The translations under genes were made by a program, and so were the position numbers. Positions 10,929 through 19,690 of a stretch of DNA of 64,000 nt are shown here, piece by piece; the stretch's first letter is position 1; every line of letters begins with the position of its first letter. Below the pieces are notes generated by a model. The model was not told where the DNA came from. It made no database searches and saw only the letters and a program-made list of their open reading frames with translations. Source of the stretch: Pseudomonadota bacterium (GTDB lineage: Bacteria > Pseudomonadota > Alphaproteobacteria > Micropepsales > Micropepsaceae); the NCBI GenBank assembly GCA_021851325.1, contig JAJZDZ010000010.1:1-64000 (forward strand), given 5' to 3'.

Positions 10929-10956
10929 ACCGTACATGTTTTGTTCTCATTAGCAA
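10929..10956 (-). promoter_or_regulatory. Candidate recA promoter with LexA-like operator
   Basis: On the minus strand TTGCTA, 16 bases, TACGGT could be -35/-10 elements. Inside them lies GAAC-N7-GTAC (plus strand GTAC-N7-GTTC, 10932-10946), one mismatch from the alphaproteobacterial LexA site GTTC-N7-GTTC. It is about 60 bases upstream of recA. The -10 hexamer is weak. Confidence 0.5.
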
Positions 10957-11124
10957 GGGGGTTTGTAATGCATTGTTTTTACTAACGATTTTATATTTGT
11001 TCATGAAACGTCCGCAGAACTGGTGGGATGTCGGCACCGAGCCGGATTGTGAAAAGGATTGGGCGACTTGCGCCCTTCTCCCTCAGGTGGATTCGGGCGG
11101 CCCATTGAGGCACCAGGGGGGGCC

Positions 11125-11153
11125 CTGACCGCGCTTCAGTGCCAAGGTAAAAT
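11125..11153 (+). promoter_or_regulatory. Possible promoter of the MFS gene; note on the 382-bp recA/MFS gap
   Basis: CTGACC, 17 bases, TAAAAT lies about 100 bases upstream of the transporter start. The recA regulatory region occupies the other end of this divergent gap (10872-11253). I see nothing else in the gap beyond GC-rich sequence with short G and C runs. Confidence 0.35.
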
Positions 11154-11253
11154 CTGCCGCTCGCGGGCGCCTTCCCCCACACAGACCCGCATCGCAGCGG
11201 TCTTGCGACGCGGCTAGGCCGGCGCCCTACACGCTTGCAGGGAGCGTGCCTGA

Positions 11254-12492
11254 ATGGGCACAGTAGCCTGTGGAAATGCGGACGCATTCATGACCGAAAA
11301 AACTGACAGGACCTTGCCGCCCTGGCTGCTGGGTTGGGGAAATCTGCCGCTCGCGATCAATGGTTCAGTGGGCATCATTGCCGTCCCTGATCTGCTCGCC
11401 TCTGCCCATGTACCGGAAGCCCAAATTGCCACGGTGACCTCGCTTTACCTCGCCACCGCCTTTATTGGCATTCCGATCACTCCCATTCTGGACTGGCGCT
11501 ATGCGCGCCGCAGTTATGCAATAGCCTTTACCCTGCTGTGCACGGTCTTCACCTGCGCCAGCTTGCTGGCCGTTCGCAATGTCGGTCTTCTGACTATATT
11601 TCTTTTCCTCAGCGGCCTCACCAATGTTCTGGTTATCAACGCCGTTGGAGGCTGGTTCGGCAATCTGCTACCAACCGAGCAGAAAGATGCGCTTGGAGCC
11701 TGGTTTACCATCGCCAATTTCGGCGGCGGGGGGGTTGCCGCAGCGTTTTCGATCTTCGCCATGCGCCACCTGCCGTCGCCGTGGGGGGCAATCGCCACGT
11801 CCGCCCTCATTTTGCTCGTGCTGCCGCTTTACCTGCTAACACCCTGCCCGCGTGCAGACCGAAAACTCGCTGCGGAAAGCTTTCGGGCGTTCAGCAGCGA
11901 CGTGATTGCCATGTTCCGCCGCAAAGAGGTGCAATGGATCCTGGCAATCTTCCTGGCTCCAGCTGCCTCCTTCGCGCTTACCAACACGCTTTCAGGCTTC
12001 GGTCACAACTTCCATACTTCCGATGAGATGGTGGGGCTCATCGGTGGCTCCGGCGTCACAATCGCCGGGATCTGCGGCAGCCTCATCGTACCCCAGATCG
12101 CCAAGCGCATCTCGCCAGTCGCCATCTATCTTCTAGTCGGCCTGATAGGTGCCAGTTTCACCATTTCGCTTCTTCCCCAAGCACGCGACGCCTTCACCTT
12201 CGGTATTGCCATCCTGGGCGAAAACCTGTTTCAGGCAGCGGCATTTTCAGCTGCCAATGCCATCACACTGCGTACCATCGGCCATGATAACCCCCTCGCA
12301 GCCACCCAGTACGGCGTACTCCTCGGTGCAACCCAGATTCCCCTGACCTACATGCAGGTCATTGATGGCAACGCCTACCATCTTGTCGGCCTCACCGGCA
12401 CGCTGTTGACAGATGCCAGCATCAGCGGTCTCGCCTGCCTCGTCCTTGGTACCCTCTACTGGCAGTTTGGCCGCAAGGTCGCGGCGGTCTGA
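11254..12492 (+). CDS. Major facilitator superfamily transporter
   Basis: 412-residue polytopic inner-membrane protein with about 12 hydrophobic segments and the general MFS layout (two six-helix halves joined by a basic cytoplasmic loop, PCPRADRKLAAESFRAFSSDVIAMFRRKEVQ). Substrate unknown; the overall look is reminiscent of the AmpG-like group, but I would not assign it. The start at 11254 has GGGAG nine bases upstream; the ATG at 11290 (MTEKTDRTLPPW) is a possible alternative with a poorer ribosome-binding site. It stands alone, convergent with the flagellar operon. Confidence 0.8.
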   Translation: MGTVACGNADAFMTEKTDRTLPPWLLGWGNLPLAINGSVGIIAVPDLLASAHVPEAQIATVTSLYLATAFIGIPITPILDWRYARRSYAIAFTLLCTVFTCASLLAVRNVGLLTIFLFLSGLTNVLVINAVGGWFGNLLPTEQKDALGAWFTIANFGGGGVAAAFSIFAMRHLPSPWGAIATSALILLVLPLYLLTPCPRADRKLAAESFRAFSSDVIAMFRRKEVQWILAIFLAPAASFALTNTLSGFGHNFHTSDEMVGLIGGSGVTIAGICGSLIVPQIAKRISPVAIYLLVGLIGASFTISLLPQARDAFTFGIAILGENLFQAAAFSAANAITLRTIGHDNPLAATQYGVLLGATQIPLTYMQVIDGNAYHLVGLTGTLLTDASISGLACLVLGTLYWQFGRKVAAV

Positions 12493-12524
12493 GCTCGGGC
12501 CGACACTTATCCGGTCAGCACAAC

Positions 12525-15500
12525 TCAATGCACGGAAGGAATCGCGTCGAACCGCTTCTTGAAGTCCTTCATGAAACTCTCGAGGGTGTCGATTGACGCA
12601 ACCTTGGCGGCAATGTCCTGAAAAGCCACGCCTTGGGTCGAAACATTCTGGGTAACAACAGCGAACGACGCGGCATCGGGGCTTTGCGCCATCTGTGGAG
12701 CAAAATGACTGCGTAACCGCGCCAGGCTGGTTGCATCACCAGCTAGCGAGTACGCGATAGCGGCGCGCATGACGTAGCGGCGCTGCATCTTGCTGAGGTT
12801 GCCCTTCGCTGACCAGGCATTGCCGAGCAACTTTTCAGCCTCCTGCCCCGCCATTGGCCAGTTGCCACTCTCCCAATAAATATCGGCGCGCAGACGCTGG
12901 GTATCTGCACCCTTCTCGACAGCAATCAAGTCCAGTGCCTGGGCGTATTGCTTCAGCGCAGCCAAGGCCCGTGCCTCCAGCAGCAGGCGCGCATGCGCAA
13001 CATCATCCGGCATCCCCGCCACCCGAGTGGCTCGCAGCACTGCAAGCGCATGCCTGGCCTTATGATCCATCAGATAGACCATAGCCAGACGTCCGGCCAC
13101 CTGCGCCTGCGCGACGCCATTGAGGCGTTTGTCGACCTGGTATTTGAGCAGCTTTTCCGCTGGGCCCAGCAGATCGATGTCAACCAGCCGGTTGGCCATC
13201 CGCCGGATCATGGTATCACCATCGGCCCCGATCGGGGTCAGATCGATATAATCATAGAACAGGCCAAGAGCCTGAATGGGCGGCATCTTGTCGGCCTTGC
13301 CATGGAGGAAGAGCGCGATGAATGCCTTGCGCATGTCATCCTGGACATGACGCGTGGATTCATTGTTGGGGAAGCTGTCGACTGCGACCTGAAGCACCCC
13401 AAGACCCTTGCGCCATCTCTTCTGCGCAAAGTAAAGCGCACCCAGCTTGCGCAACGTCTTTAGTTCGAGCGCGTCGCCACGCCAGCGATAGCGCAATTCC
13501 TCAAGACTGGCGATAGCCTGATTCTGACTGATGGCACCGGCTGCAAGAGCTGCAGTCGTATCATCATAGATCGCGTGCGCGGCAACCTTCGGATCACGGC
13601 ACTGCCTCAGCGCTGCAAACAGTGGCGCCGCAGCGCGATAACGCCCTTCCGCAACCGCAAGCTGCGCCTGAACCAGTTCGGCATCGTAGGACAGCGGCGG
13701 ATGCAGCTTTTTGGGAAGACCAGCCAGTACCTTTTGGGCCACGCCCAGTGCATGGGTAACAATGGCGGCATGGGCGTAGGCGATCCGCACACGGGCCTGC
13801 CAGCTCGGCGGATACCGTCCGATCACACGCATCGCCAGCATCAGGGCGTGACGTGCCTGCGGCCAGCGCTGCAGTCCGGCATCGGCAAGACCACGCCAGA
13901 TCGCGGCATGAGGGTCATTCGCAAAGGCTGTCGCCGACAGAGCGGACCGTGCATCGCGATATCTTGCCATCATCACGTCTGCCGCAGCCTTGATGGTCTG
14001 AAGTTCGGGGTCGTCCTGCAGTGTCGGGTCCGAGCTCTGCATTTGTCCAACCACCCCGAGCGCCTCTGCGTCAAGCCGGTTAGCTATGTAAAACTGGGCC
14101 TCCTGACGACGGGCGCCATTGGCCTGCGCCGACGGCAGGGCTGCAGCAGCATCACGCAAGGCCCGCTCCGTCGTAAGAACATCGCGGTTCATGGGATCGG
14201 ACCAGGCGGCAAAATTGATATAGGTCGGCCCGTTGGCAATTTGGGTGAGTGCAGCAGGATTGGCGACCGCCGGAATTCCTGCCGCTGTCAGGCGCAGGCC
14301 ACCTGGTCGACTGATGCGCACATGATCGCCCTCGCTGCGGACATCCAGATCTTCGGCAAAGGGGGAAATGACAAGTCCGGAGGCACTCGGCAGCGCCGCA
14401 AAATCGACGTAGTGATCCGCCCGCCTGAGTACCCGACCTGGTGCAGCTGGAACCACGATGAGCCTGTCGCCCGCCACCGGATCGCTCAACTGGAGTGGCG
14501 ACTGGGCATCCGGTAATGTAACCCGCAATGCGGCCGCATCCGGGGTATCAATATCACGCGTGATCCTAAGAGGTCGGGCTATGGAGGGCGTAGCGTAGCT
14601 GGGCGCTATGCGCACCACGTTTGTGACACCATCACCCGTGACGCGCAGCCGCTCAGGCTGGCGCAGAGCGATACGCACCACGCTCACACCGGCCTGGCTT
14701 GAGACCGCAACAGCATTGGAAAATCCGCTGAGCGCCTTCGTCAGATATGACACGTCCAGTGGTTTAGCGGAACTGAGGACGATCCAGGCATTGTCTTCAC
14801 GCACAAACGCTGCGATCGCCGTGCCTGCTGGAAAGTGCAGCGTGGCAGAGCTGGCGCTGGCAGTGACTGGCAGAGACGAGGTGGTGCCGGTTGCGGTTTT
14901 AGCGCGATGCGGACGCGGTGTCGGCAACGGTACAATTTCCTTAGGCGCCGTCTTGCCATCGATCGCTGCCACAGCGTTTAAGACCGCCCGCCGTTGGGAG
15001 CCGGTCTGTGTTGCACCATTCTTCTGATCGCGGGGCAGCCAGTGGATCTTGTTCTTTTCAGCCGCGCCCGTCAGCCCCGGTGGATCATAACTCTGAGCAT
15101 CACTCCGCGGCGCCAGAATATCCAGCACCACGTCAGCGCCGCTGCGGAAATCATGATATCCGGAACCGGACATGGTGTTGAAGTCAATCACCGTTCCGGT
15201 GCCGTCAATGTGCCAGCCAGCCGCTTTGACCCAGGGTGGCGCGACGGTTTTCAGCGCCGTGAAATCCGGACGCAGCTTGGCATCAAAGTGAATGGTAATG
15301 TGGTCGGCACCTGGAAATACCGAATAGGTGATGGGTGCCTTCAGGACAAAAACAAGACGCGAGAAGTGGGCGTAGGCGCCCGCACGGATCGGCAATACTG
15401 GCAAGGTCGCGATATTTACCGGCTTGGGTACCACAGGCGCCGGCGGCGGCAGAGACGGTGGGGTACCGGTAAAACTCGCCGGCACCAGGTCGATGGCGAA

Positions 15501-15839
15501 AAGGTTGCCGGAGCTGGACTGGTGCAACCAGACCGGCCTTGTGAGGGCAAAGCGAAAGGTCTTGCCGTGCGGACCGGCATGGGCATCGGAAATATAGAGT
15601 GGCAGCCTGCGCATAATCGCCTTGGCACTGAAGTGCGGGCGATGGGCAAAGTGCAGTACGAGGACGCCATCTGCCAGTTTCACGATCGGATGTTCAGTGC
15701 TGAAAATTAGGCGCCCGTAGCCATTCGCACTCGTAATCGTCAGGGCAGAAGCACAGGACGGAGCGGCCAGACCAAGCGCAAGCACCACGATGGTGAACCA
15801 CCGCCACATCCGGCTTTGCCTGCCGTCCATTGGTGCCAT
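12525..15839 (-). CDS. Large exported TPR protein at the end of the fliL-fliM operon
   Basis: About 1104 residues. It starts with a short basic stretch and a signal peptide (MWRWFTIVVLALGLAAPSCASA), so it is probably periplasmic. The N-terminal half is rich in beta-strand and Pro/Ala linkers and contains AMIN-like stretches (GRLIFSTEHPIVKLADGVLVLHF; ARLVFVLKAPITYSVFPGADHITIHF-type repeats). The C-terminal half, from about residue 600, is helical with degenerate tetratricopeptide repeats (ARSALSATAFANDPHAAIWRGLADAGLQRWPQARHAL). I chose the ATG at 15839 because GGAGG lies nine bases before it; the track start lies six codons upstream. It follows motE by 22 bases and is the last gene of the operon, which suggests a motility or envelope role. 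Its function is not known to me. Confidence 0.75.
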   Translation of the reverse strand: MAPMDGRQSRMWRWFTIVVLALGLAAPSCASALTITSANGYGRLIFSTEHPIVKLADGVLVLHFAHRPHFSAKAIMRRLPLYISDAHAGPHGKTFRFALTRPVWLHQSSSGNLFAIDLVPASFTGTPPSLPPPAPVVPKPVNIATLPVLPIRAGAYAHFSRLVFVLKAPITYSVFPGADHITIHFDAKLRPDFTALKTVAPPWVKAAGWHIDGTGTVIDFNTMSGSGYHDFRSGADVVLDILAPRSDAQSYDPPGLTGAAEKNKIHWLPRDQKNGATQTGSQRRAVLNAVAAIDGKTAPKEIVPLPTPRPHRAKTATGTTSSLPVTASASSATLHFPAGTAIAAFVREDNAWIVLSSAKPLDVSYLTKALSGFSNAVAVSSQAGVSVVRIALRQPERLRVTGDGVTNVVRIAPSYATPSIARPLRITRDIDTPDAAALRVTLPDAQSPLQLSDPVAGDRLIVVPAAPGRVLRRADHYVDFAALPSASGLVISPFAEDLDVRSEGDHVRISRPGGLRLTAAGIPAVANPAALTQIANGPTYINFAAWSDPMNRDVLTTERALRDAAAALPSAQANGARRQEAQFYIANRLDAEALGVVGQMQSSDPTLQDDPELQTIKAAADVMMARYRDARSALSATAFANDPHAAIWRGLADAGLQRWPQARHALMLAMRVIGRYPPSWQARVRIAYAHAAIVTHALGVAQKVLAGLPKKLHPPLSYDAELVQAQLAVAEGRYRAAAPLFAALRQCRDPKVAAHAIYDDTTAALAAGAISQNQAIASLEELRYRWRGDALELKTLRKLGALYFAQKRWRKGLGVLQVAVDSFPNNESTRHVQDDMRKAFIALFLHGKADKMPPIQALGLFYDYIDLTPIGADGDTMIRRMANRLVDIDLLGPAEKLLKYQVDKRLNGVAQAQVAGRLAMVYLMDHKARHALAVLRATRVAGMPDDVAHARLLLEARALAALKQYAQALDLIAVEKGADTQRLRADIYWESGNWPMAGQEAEKLLGNAWSAKGNLSKMQRRYVMRAAIAYSLAGDATSLARLRSHFAPQMAQSPDAASFAVVTQNVSTQGVAFQDIAAKVASIDTLESFMKDFKKRFDAIPSVH

Positions 15840-15861
15840 CGTGGCCTGCCTCCGCACAGGG

Positions 15862-16692
15862 CTATTTCTGCGATGGCGGCGGAGGCGACGCCGCCGCGCT
15901 GTTTCCGGTCGCCTTGGGCGAGGGGGCCGAGCTTGGGGTCACGGGTGCCGACGCTGTCGGGCCCGCACCGGCCACGGCGCTGGGTGACGCGGCTTGTGCT
16001 TTCGTTGGCGACGTGGAGGTCGGCGCTGGCGTCGCTGCAGCCGCCGGTGTTGCGGTGGCCGCAGCCTGCGGCGCCGGTACCGTCGCCGAGGTATTGGGCA
16101 GGCGCAGCCGGTTGGCCAGCGCCACCGTCAGCGCCTGTGCATTCTGTGGCGACATCGCCGACAGGATGGGCGCGAGTGCATCCGGCTGCATGCCGGAGGC
16201 GACCTCCAGGAGCACTTGCTGATCGAGGGAATCGAAGATACGGCCAGCCTTGCGCGGCTTCATCGCCGAATAGACTTTGATCAGCGCCGCCAGCTGCTTG
16301 GCCTGGGCCGCATCACGCTGCCCGAGCAGCGCCTGAATTTGCGCCTTGAGGCTTTTAAGATCAGCGATTTTGCCATCAATCCGCTTTTCGGCAGCGGTCA
16401 GGAGGTTGGCGCGCATATCCAGTGCGCGCGCTTCCTGATCGAGGGCACGACGCCGCTTGGCCAGAGAGGTCAGAACATCGATTTCCGAGGCACTGTCGGT
16501 GTTCTCATCCAGCATCGCGGCACTCGCGCCCGTCCCTTCACTGCTGCTGGACGAGGATTGGGTTGCGGCTGAGCTTGCTGGTGCTCCGGCGCGCGCCTGC
16601 GCGATCAGGTTTGCACCCTTGAGTGCGATCAGGGCCACGCACATGAACATGACCAGCGGCAACAGGCGAAGCTGTCTGAAGAGCTGGTTCAC
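15862..16692 (-). CDS. MotE-like protein with MgtE N-terminal domain
   Basis: 276 residues: a membrane anchor or signal (LLPLVMFMCVALIALKGANLIAQARA), a Ser-rich stretch, a coiled coil (LAKRRRALDQEARALDMRANLLTAAEKRIDGKIADLKSLKAQI), an MgtE-N-like helical domain (LIKVYSAMKPRKAGRIFDSLDQQVLLEVASGMQPDALAPILSAM), and a long Ala/Pro/Thr/Ser low-complexity tail. Proteins of this build are encoded in alphaproteobacterial flagellar operons; the named member MotE is a periplasmic chaperone for MotC. The start overlaps the DUF6468 stop by four bases, so translation is probably coupled. The tail is compositionally biased and poorly alignable. Confidence 0.8.
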   Translation of the reverse strand: MNQLFRQLRLLPLVMFMCVALIALKGANLIAQARAGAPASSAATQSSSSSSEGTGASAAMLDENTDSASEIDVLTSLAKRRRALDQEARALDMRANLLTAAEKRIDGKIADLKSLKAQIQALLGQRDAAQAKQLAALIKVYSAMKPRKAGRIFDSLDQQVLLEVASGMQPDALAPILSAMSPQNAQALTVALANRLRLPNTSATVPAPQAAATATPAAAATPAPTSTSPTKAQAASPSAVAGAGPTASAPVTPSSAPSPKATGNSAAASPPPPSQK

Positions 16693-17120
16693 CTTACCCC
16701 TCCCGTGACCTGTTCGAGCGGCAACTTGGAACGCACGATACGCGGACGTACGCCAGCCAGGCGGTCGGCTGCCGCCGGCAATACCACCGATGATGAACCG
16801 CCCTGTGTTTCCAGGCTGCGCTCAATGCGCGAGGCAATACGATCACCACTTGCCGTCAACACGGAGAGTTCATCAATCGCCGCGCGGGCGCGGTTGACCT
16901 TCTCATCGAGCTCTTCGACCGCCCCGGAAGCTGCTGACTTCAGCAGTCGCATCGAGGTGCCCGCGGCTCCGATCGCACCGTTGAGCTCGGCAATCAGAAC
17001 TTTAAGCCCATCCTGGCCCTTGCGCATAGCACTGAGTTTACGCTCCAGAACAAGACAGAAGCCAAGTGTTGCTGTGAGCAGGACGCACAGCAGTATTTCA
17101 ATACAGAGCGAGATTGACAT
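16689..17120 (-). CDS. DUF6468 flagellar-operon protein
   Basis: 143-residue protein with one N-terminal membrane helix (LCIEILLCVLLTATLGFCLVLE) followed by a basic hinge and a predicted coiled coil (LIAELNGAIGAAGTSMRLLKSAASGAVEELDEKVNRARAAIDEL). This matches the DUF6468 family, found between fliM and motE in alphaproteobacteria. Biochemical function is not established. It starts nine bases after the fliM stop and overlaps motE by four bases. Confidence 0.75.
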   Translation of the reverse strand: MSISLCIEILLCVLLTATLGFCLVLERKLSAMRKGQDGLKVLIAELNGAIGAAGTSMRLLKSAASGAVEELDEKVNRARAAIDELSVLTASGDRIASRIERSLETQGGSSSVVLPAAADRLAGVRPRIVRSKLPLEQVTGGVR

Positions 17121-17129
17121 GAGAGCTCC

Positions 17130-18170
17130 TTACAGCTGGCGAGAGGCATCGGCACGTTTGACCGCCTGCTCGACACGCACAGCAACGGAATTACCAACGC
17201 GGCCCATGCGCCCGCTAAGTAGCGGCACATGGCCACAGCGCAGCTCGATCGTAGAGTCTGGGCTTGCATTGAGCATAAGAGTGTCGCCGACCTGGAGATT
17301 CATGACCTTCGACACCGACATCACCTGCTCATCTAAAATCGCCTGGATATCGAGTCGCGTGCACCACAGCTCAGTCGCAAGATGGGTTTCCCAGATCGAG
17401 TCACGACCGAATTTTTCGCCCATGAACTGCTGCAGCAGCAGTTTGCGGATGGGCTCAAGGGTGGCGTAGGGCAGCAGCAGCTCCGTGCGTCCGCCGCGAT
17501 CCTCCATGTCGATACGCAGCTTGACGAGGATGGCGGCATTGGCTGGCCGCGCGATCGCCGCAAAACGCGGATTGGTTTCGAGCCGATCGAGTGTAAAGTT
17601 GACAGGTGCCAGAGGCTCGAATGCCTGGGTCATGTCCTGCAGAATGACTTCGGTCATGCGCTGGACCAGGCTGCGCTCGATCGTGGTGTACGGACGCCCC
17701 TCGATGCGCATCGCCGCAGTTCCACGACGCCCCCCCAAGAGCACGTCAACGATCGAATAGATGAGGTTGGAATCAATGGTAAAGAGGCCATAATTGTCGA
17801 GTTCTTCGGCCCGGAATACCGAGAGAATGGCAGGCAGCGGAATGGAATTGAGGTAATCGCCAAAGCGGATAGACGTGATATTGTCGAGGCTGACTTCGAC
17901 GTTGTCAGAGGTGAAATTGCGCAGGCTCGTGGTCATCAGCCGTACCAGACGGTCAAAGATGATCTCAAGCATCGGCAGGCGTTCATAGGATACCAACGCC
18001 GAGTTGACGATGGCGCGGACACCGGACTTGTCCTGCAACTGGTCATCATTGACATCGAAGCCCAGAAGGCTGTCGATTTCTTCCTGATTGAGAATTCGCT
18101 CGCCCGCCACAGCGCTGCCAGTCTCGCTGCCGGCAGCGGCGTCTTGCGGTGCTAGATCTTCGTCGGCCAT
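17130..18170 (-). CDS. fliM: Flagellar motor switch protein FliM
   Basis: 346 residues. The N-terminal region includes the segment ILNQEEIDSLLGF, the CheY-P-binding/switch motif of FliM. The middle CheC-like domain contains LPMLEIIFDRLVRLMTTSLRNFTSDNVEV and LDNYGLFTIDSNLIYSIVDVLLGGR. The C-terminal SpoA domain ends with ELRCGHVPLLSGRMGRVGNSVAVRVEQAV. FliM forms the C-ring with FliG and FliN and sets rotation direction. It follows fliL by 14 bases. Confidence 0.96.
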   Translation of the reverse strand: MADEDLAPQDAAAGSETGSAVAGERILNQEEIDSLLGFDVNDDQLQDKSGVRAIVNSALVSYERLPMLEIIFDRLVRLMTTSLRNFTSDNVEVSLDNITSIRFGDYLNSIPLPAILSVFRAEELDNYGLFTIDSNLIYSIVDVLLGGRRGTAAMRIEGRPYTTIERSLVQRMTEVILQDMTQAFEPLAPVNFTLDRLETNPRFAAIARPANAAILVKLRIDMEDRGGRTELLLPYATLEPIRKLLLQQFMGEKFGRDSIWETHLATELWCTRLDIQAILDEQVMSVSKVMNLQVGDTLMLNASPDSTIELRCGHVPLLSGRMGRVGNSVAVRVEQAVKRADASRQL

Positions 18171-18184
18171 GATCTTGATTCCAC

Positions 18185-18718
18185 TTACTGAACAATCATT
18201 TCCTTGAGCAGAACGTCCTGCACACGGTAAGGCGCGACGGCAACATTGATCCGCCGCATGAGCTCTTCCTTTACCCGCATCACGGACTCCGAACCCTGCA
18301 GGTCGGAGACGCGCAGCTCACGCAGATAGCTCTGAAACTGATCCACGATGCGCGGCATCAGCACCTTGATGCCCTGCTCTTCCTTGGCGTTTTTGAGTTC
18401 GAGCGCGACTGCGAGCTTGAGGTAAGTGGGATTGCCATTCTGGCTCTGAATGTTCACCACGATATCGGGCACGTTGTAGAATACGACCTTGGGCGGCACG
18501 AGCGGCAGCTGCGCTTCCTTAGCCTTGGCCAGGTGTGTTGCCGGCTTTGATGCAAAGAGAAAGAAATAGGCGCCCGCACCCACTCCCAGGAGCGCCACGA
18601 GGGCGACTGCGGCAATGATCAGCAGCTTTTTGTTGGCAAGGAGTCCCTTCTTGGACGCTGGCGCAGCTTCTGCGCCTTCCTCGTCATCCTCGTCCGCTTC
18701 GGCACCCTTGCCCGCCAT
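18185..18718 (-). CDS. fliL: Flagellar basal body-associated protein FliL
   Basis: 177 residues: an acidic cytoplasmic N-terminus (EADEDDEEGAEA), one transmembrane helix (LLIIAAVALVALLGVGAGAYFFLF) and the periplasmic FliL domain (VVFYNVPDIVVNIQSQNGNPTYLKLAVALEL ... LMRRINVAVAPYRVQDVLLKEMIVQ). FliL stabilises stator units around the motor. It is first in the operon fliL-fliM-DUF6468-motE-TPR and divergent from flgF, so both flagellar operons share a 213-bp control region. Confidence 0.95.
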   Translation of the reverse strand: MAGKGAEADEDDEEGAEAAPASKKGLLANKKLLIIAAVALVALLGVGAGAYFFLFASKPATHLAKAKEAQLPLVPPKVVFYNVPDIVVNIQSQNGNPTYLKLAVALELKNAKEEQGIKVLMPRIVDQFQSYLRELRVSDLQGSESVMRVKEELMRRINVAVAPYRVQDVLLKEMIVQ

Positions 18719-18876
18719 GGCGACAGCCTCTGATCCACTTCCTGAGCGGGCAAATTAGGCCGTCGTGGTTAAGGACTGGTTCAAATTGCCGGGCAGAGTG
18801 GGTCATGCCGGCAAGATTTGCCGCCCGCACGCACCGTCCGCCGGCAAAATCCCTGAATTTTCAAGGGCAGGCGCGC

Positions 18877-18892
18877 TGGCATGGCACCTGCA
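18877..18892 (+). promoter_or_regulatory. Sigma-54 (RpoN)-like promoter upstream of flgF
   Basis: TGGCATGGCACCTGCA matches the -24/-12 consensus TGGCACRN4TTGCW with one mismatch in each box; GG and GC are separated by the required 10 bases. It lies 40 bases before the flgF start. This fits the sigma-54/FlbD-type control known for alphaproteobacterial rod and hook genes, and the fliX gene nearby. Confidence 0.6.
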
Positions 18893-18931
18893 AGGGTGGC
18901 TTGCCAGGACCAGAAGGGATCCGGAGCCGCC

Positions 18932-19678
18932 ATGGATAACTCACTGCTCATCAATCTGTCGGGTCAGCTGACCGCCTATCAGGCGATGGACGTTGTCGCC
19001 AACAATCTCGCGAATATGTCGACACCCGGCTTCAAGCGCGAAGGCATGAAGTTTCAAGAGTTTCTTTCGCCTACGGCAGCAACCACAACCGTCGCCGGCC
19101 TGCAGAACAATGCACCTCTGGCCTTCGTCCAGAATGGCGGAGTATTCCGCGACGAAAGCGAAGGCCCGATGGATAAGACCGGCGCTCCGCTTGATCTGGC
19201 GATTTCCGGCAATGGCTTCTTTCAGGTGCAGACCCCAAATGGCGTGCGCTACACCCGCGATGGTCACTTCCAGCTCAATTCCCAAGGGCAGATCATCGAT
19301 GCCAATGGCTACCCCCTGATAGGAGATGGCGGCCCCATTACGGTAACCCCTCAGGACGGTGACATTCATATTGCCGCCGACGGTACGGTCAGCGGCGCGC
19401 TCGGACAGCTCGGCACGATCAAAATCGTTGGCTTTGCAAACCAGGCGGCGATGAGCCAGCAGGGCTCCAATCTTTACGCCACCAATCAACAGCCTCTGCC
19501 CAATCCCGGCGGAACCATCGCGCAGGGCATGCTTGAAGGCTCCAATGTTCAGCCGGTTATGGAAATGAGCACGATGATCAAGATCATGAACAATTACCAG
19601 ATGATCGCATCTTTGACCAAAAGCCAGCAGCAGTTGCAGACCCAGGCGATCACCCAGCTGGGTACCATCCAGCCTTAA
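18932..19678 (+). CDS. flgF: Flagellar basal-body rod protein FlgF
   Basis: 248-residue proximal rod protein, exported by the flagellar type III apparatus. The N-terminal motif MDVVANNLANMSTPGFKREGMKFQEFL and the C-terminal motif EGSNVQPVMEMSTMIKIMNNYQMIASLTKSQQQLQTQAI are the rod/hook-family signatures. I start at MDNSLLINLSG, which has GGAG five bases upstream, not at the upstream ATG of the track ORF. First gene of the flgF-flgG-flgA-flgH operon. Confidence 0.95.
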   Translation: MDNSLLINLSGQLTAYQAMDVVANNLANMSTPGFKREGMKFQEFLSPTAATTTVAGLQNNAPLAFVQNGGVFRDESEGPMDKTGAPLDLAISGNGFFQVQTPNGVRYTRDGHFQLNSQGQIIDANGYPLIGDGGPITVTPQDGDIHIAADGTVSGALGQLGTIKIVGFANQAAMSQQGSNLYATNQQPLPNPGGTIAQGMLEGSNVQPVMEMSTMIKIMNNYQMIASLTKSQQQLQTQAITQLGTIQP

Positions 19679-19690
19679 GGAGGCCCCTCC

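Noticed and set aside
10991-11287. 98-codon minus-strand ORF upstream of recA
   Set aside because: It covers the divergent promoter region, has biased Arg/Pro/Gly composition and no motif; a shadow of GC-rich noncoding DNA.
18719-18931. Search for a second sigma-54 site reading towards fliL
   Set aside because: CGGCAAATCTTGCC and TGGCAAGCCACCCTTGCA look similar but the GG-GC spacing is 8 and 12 bases rather than 10.
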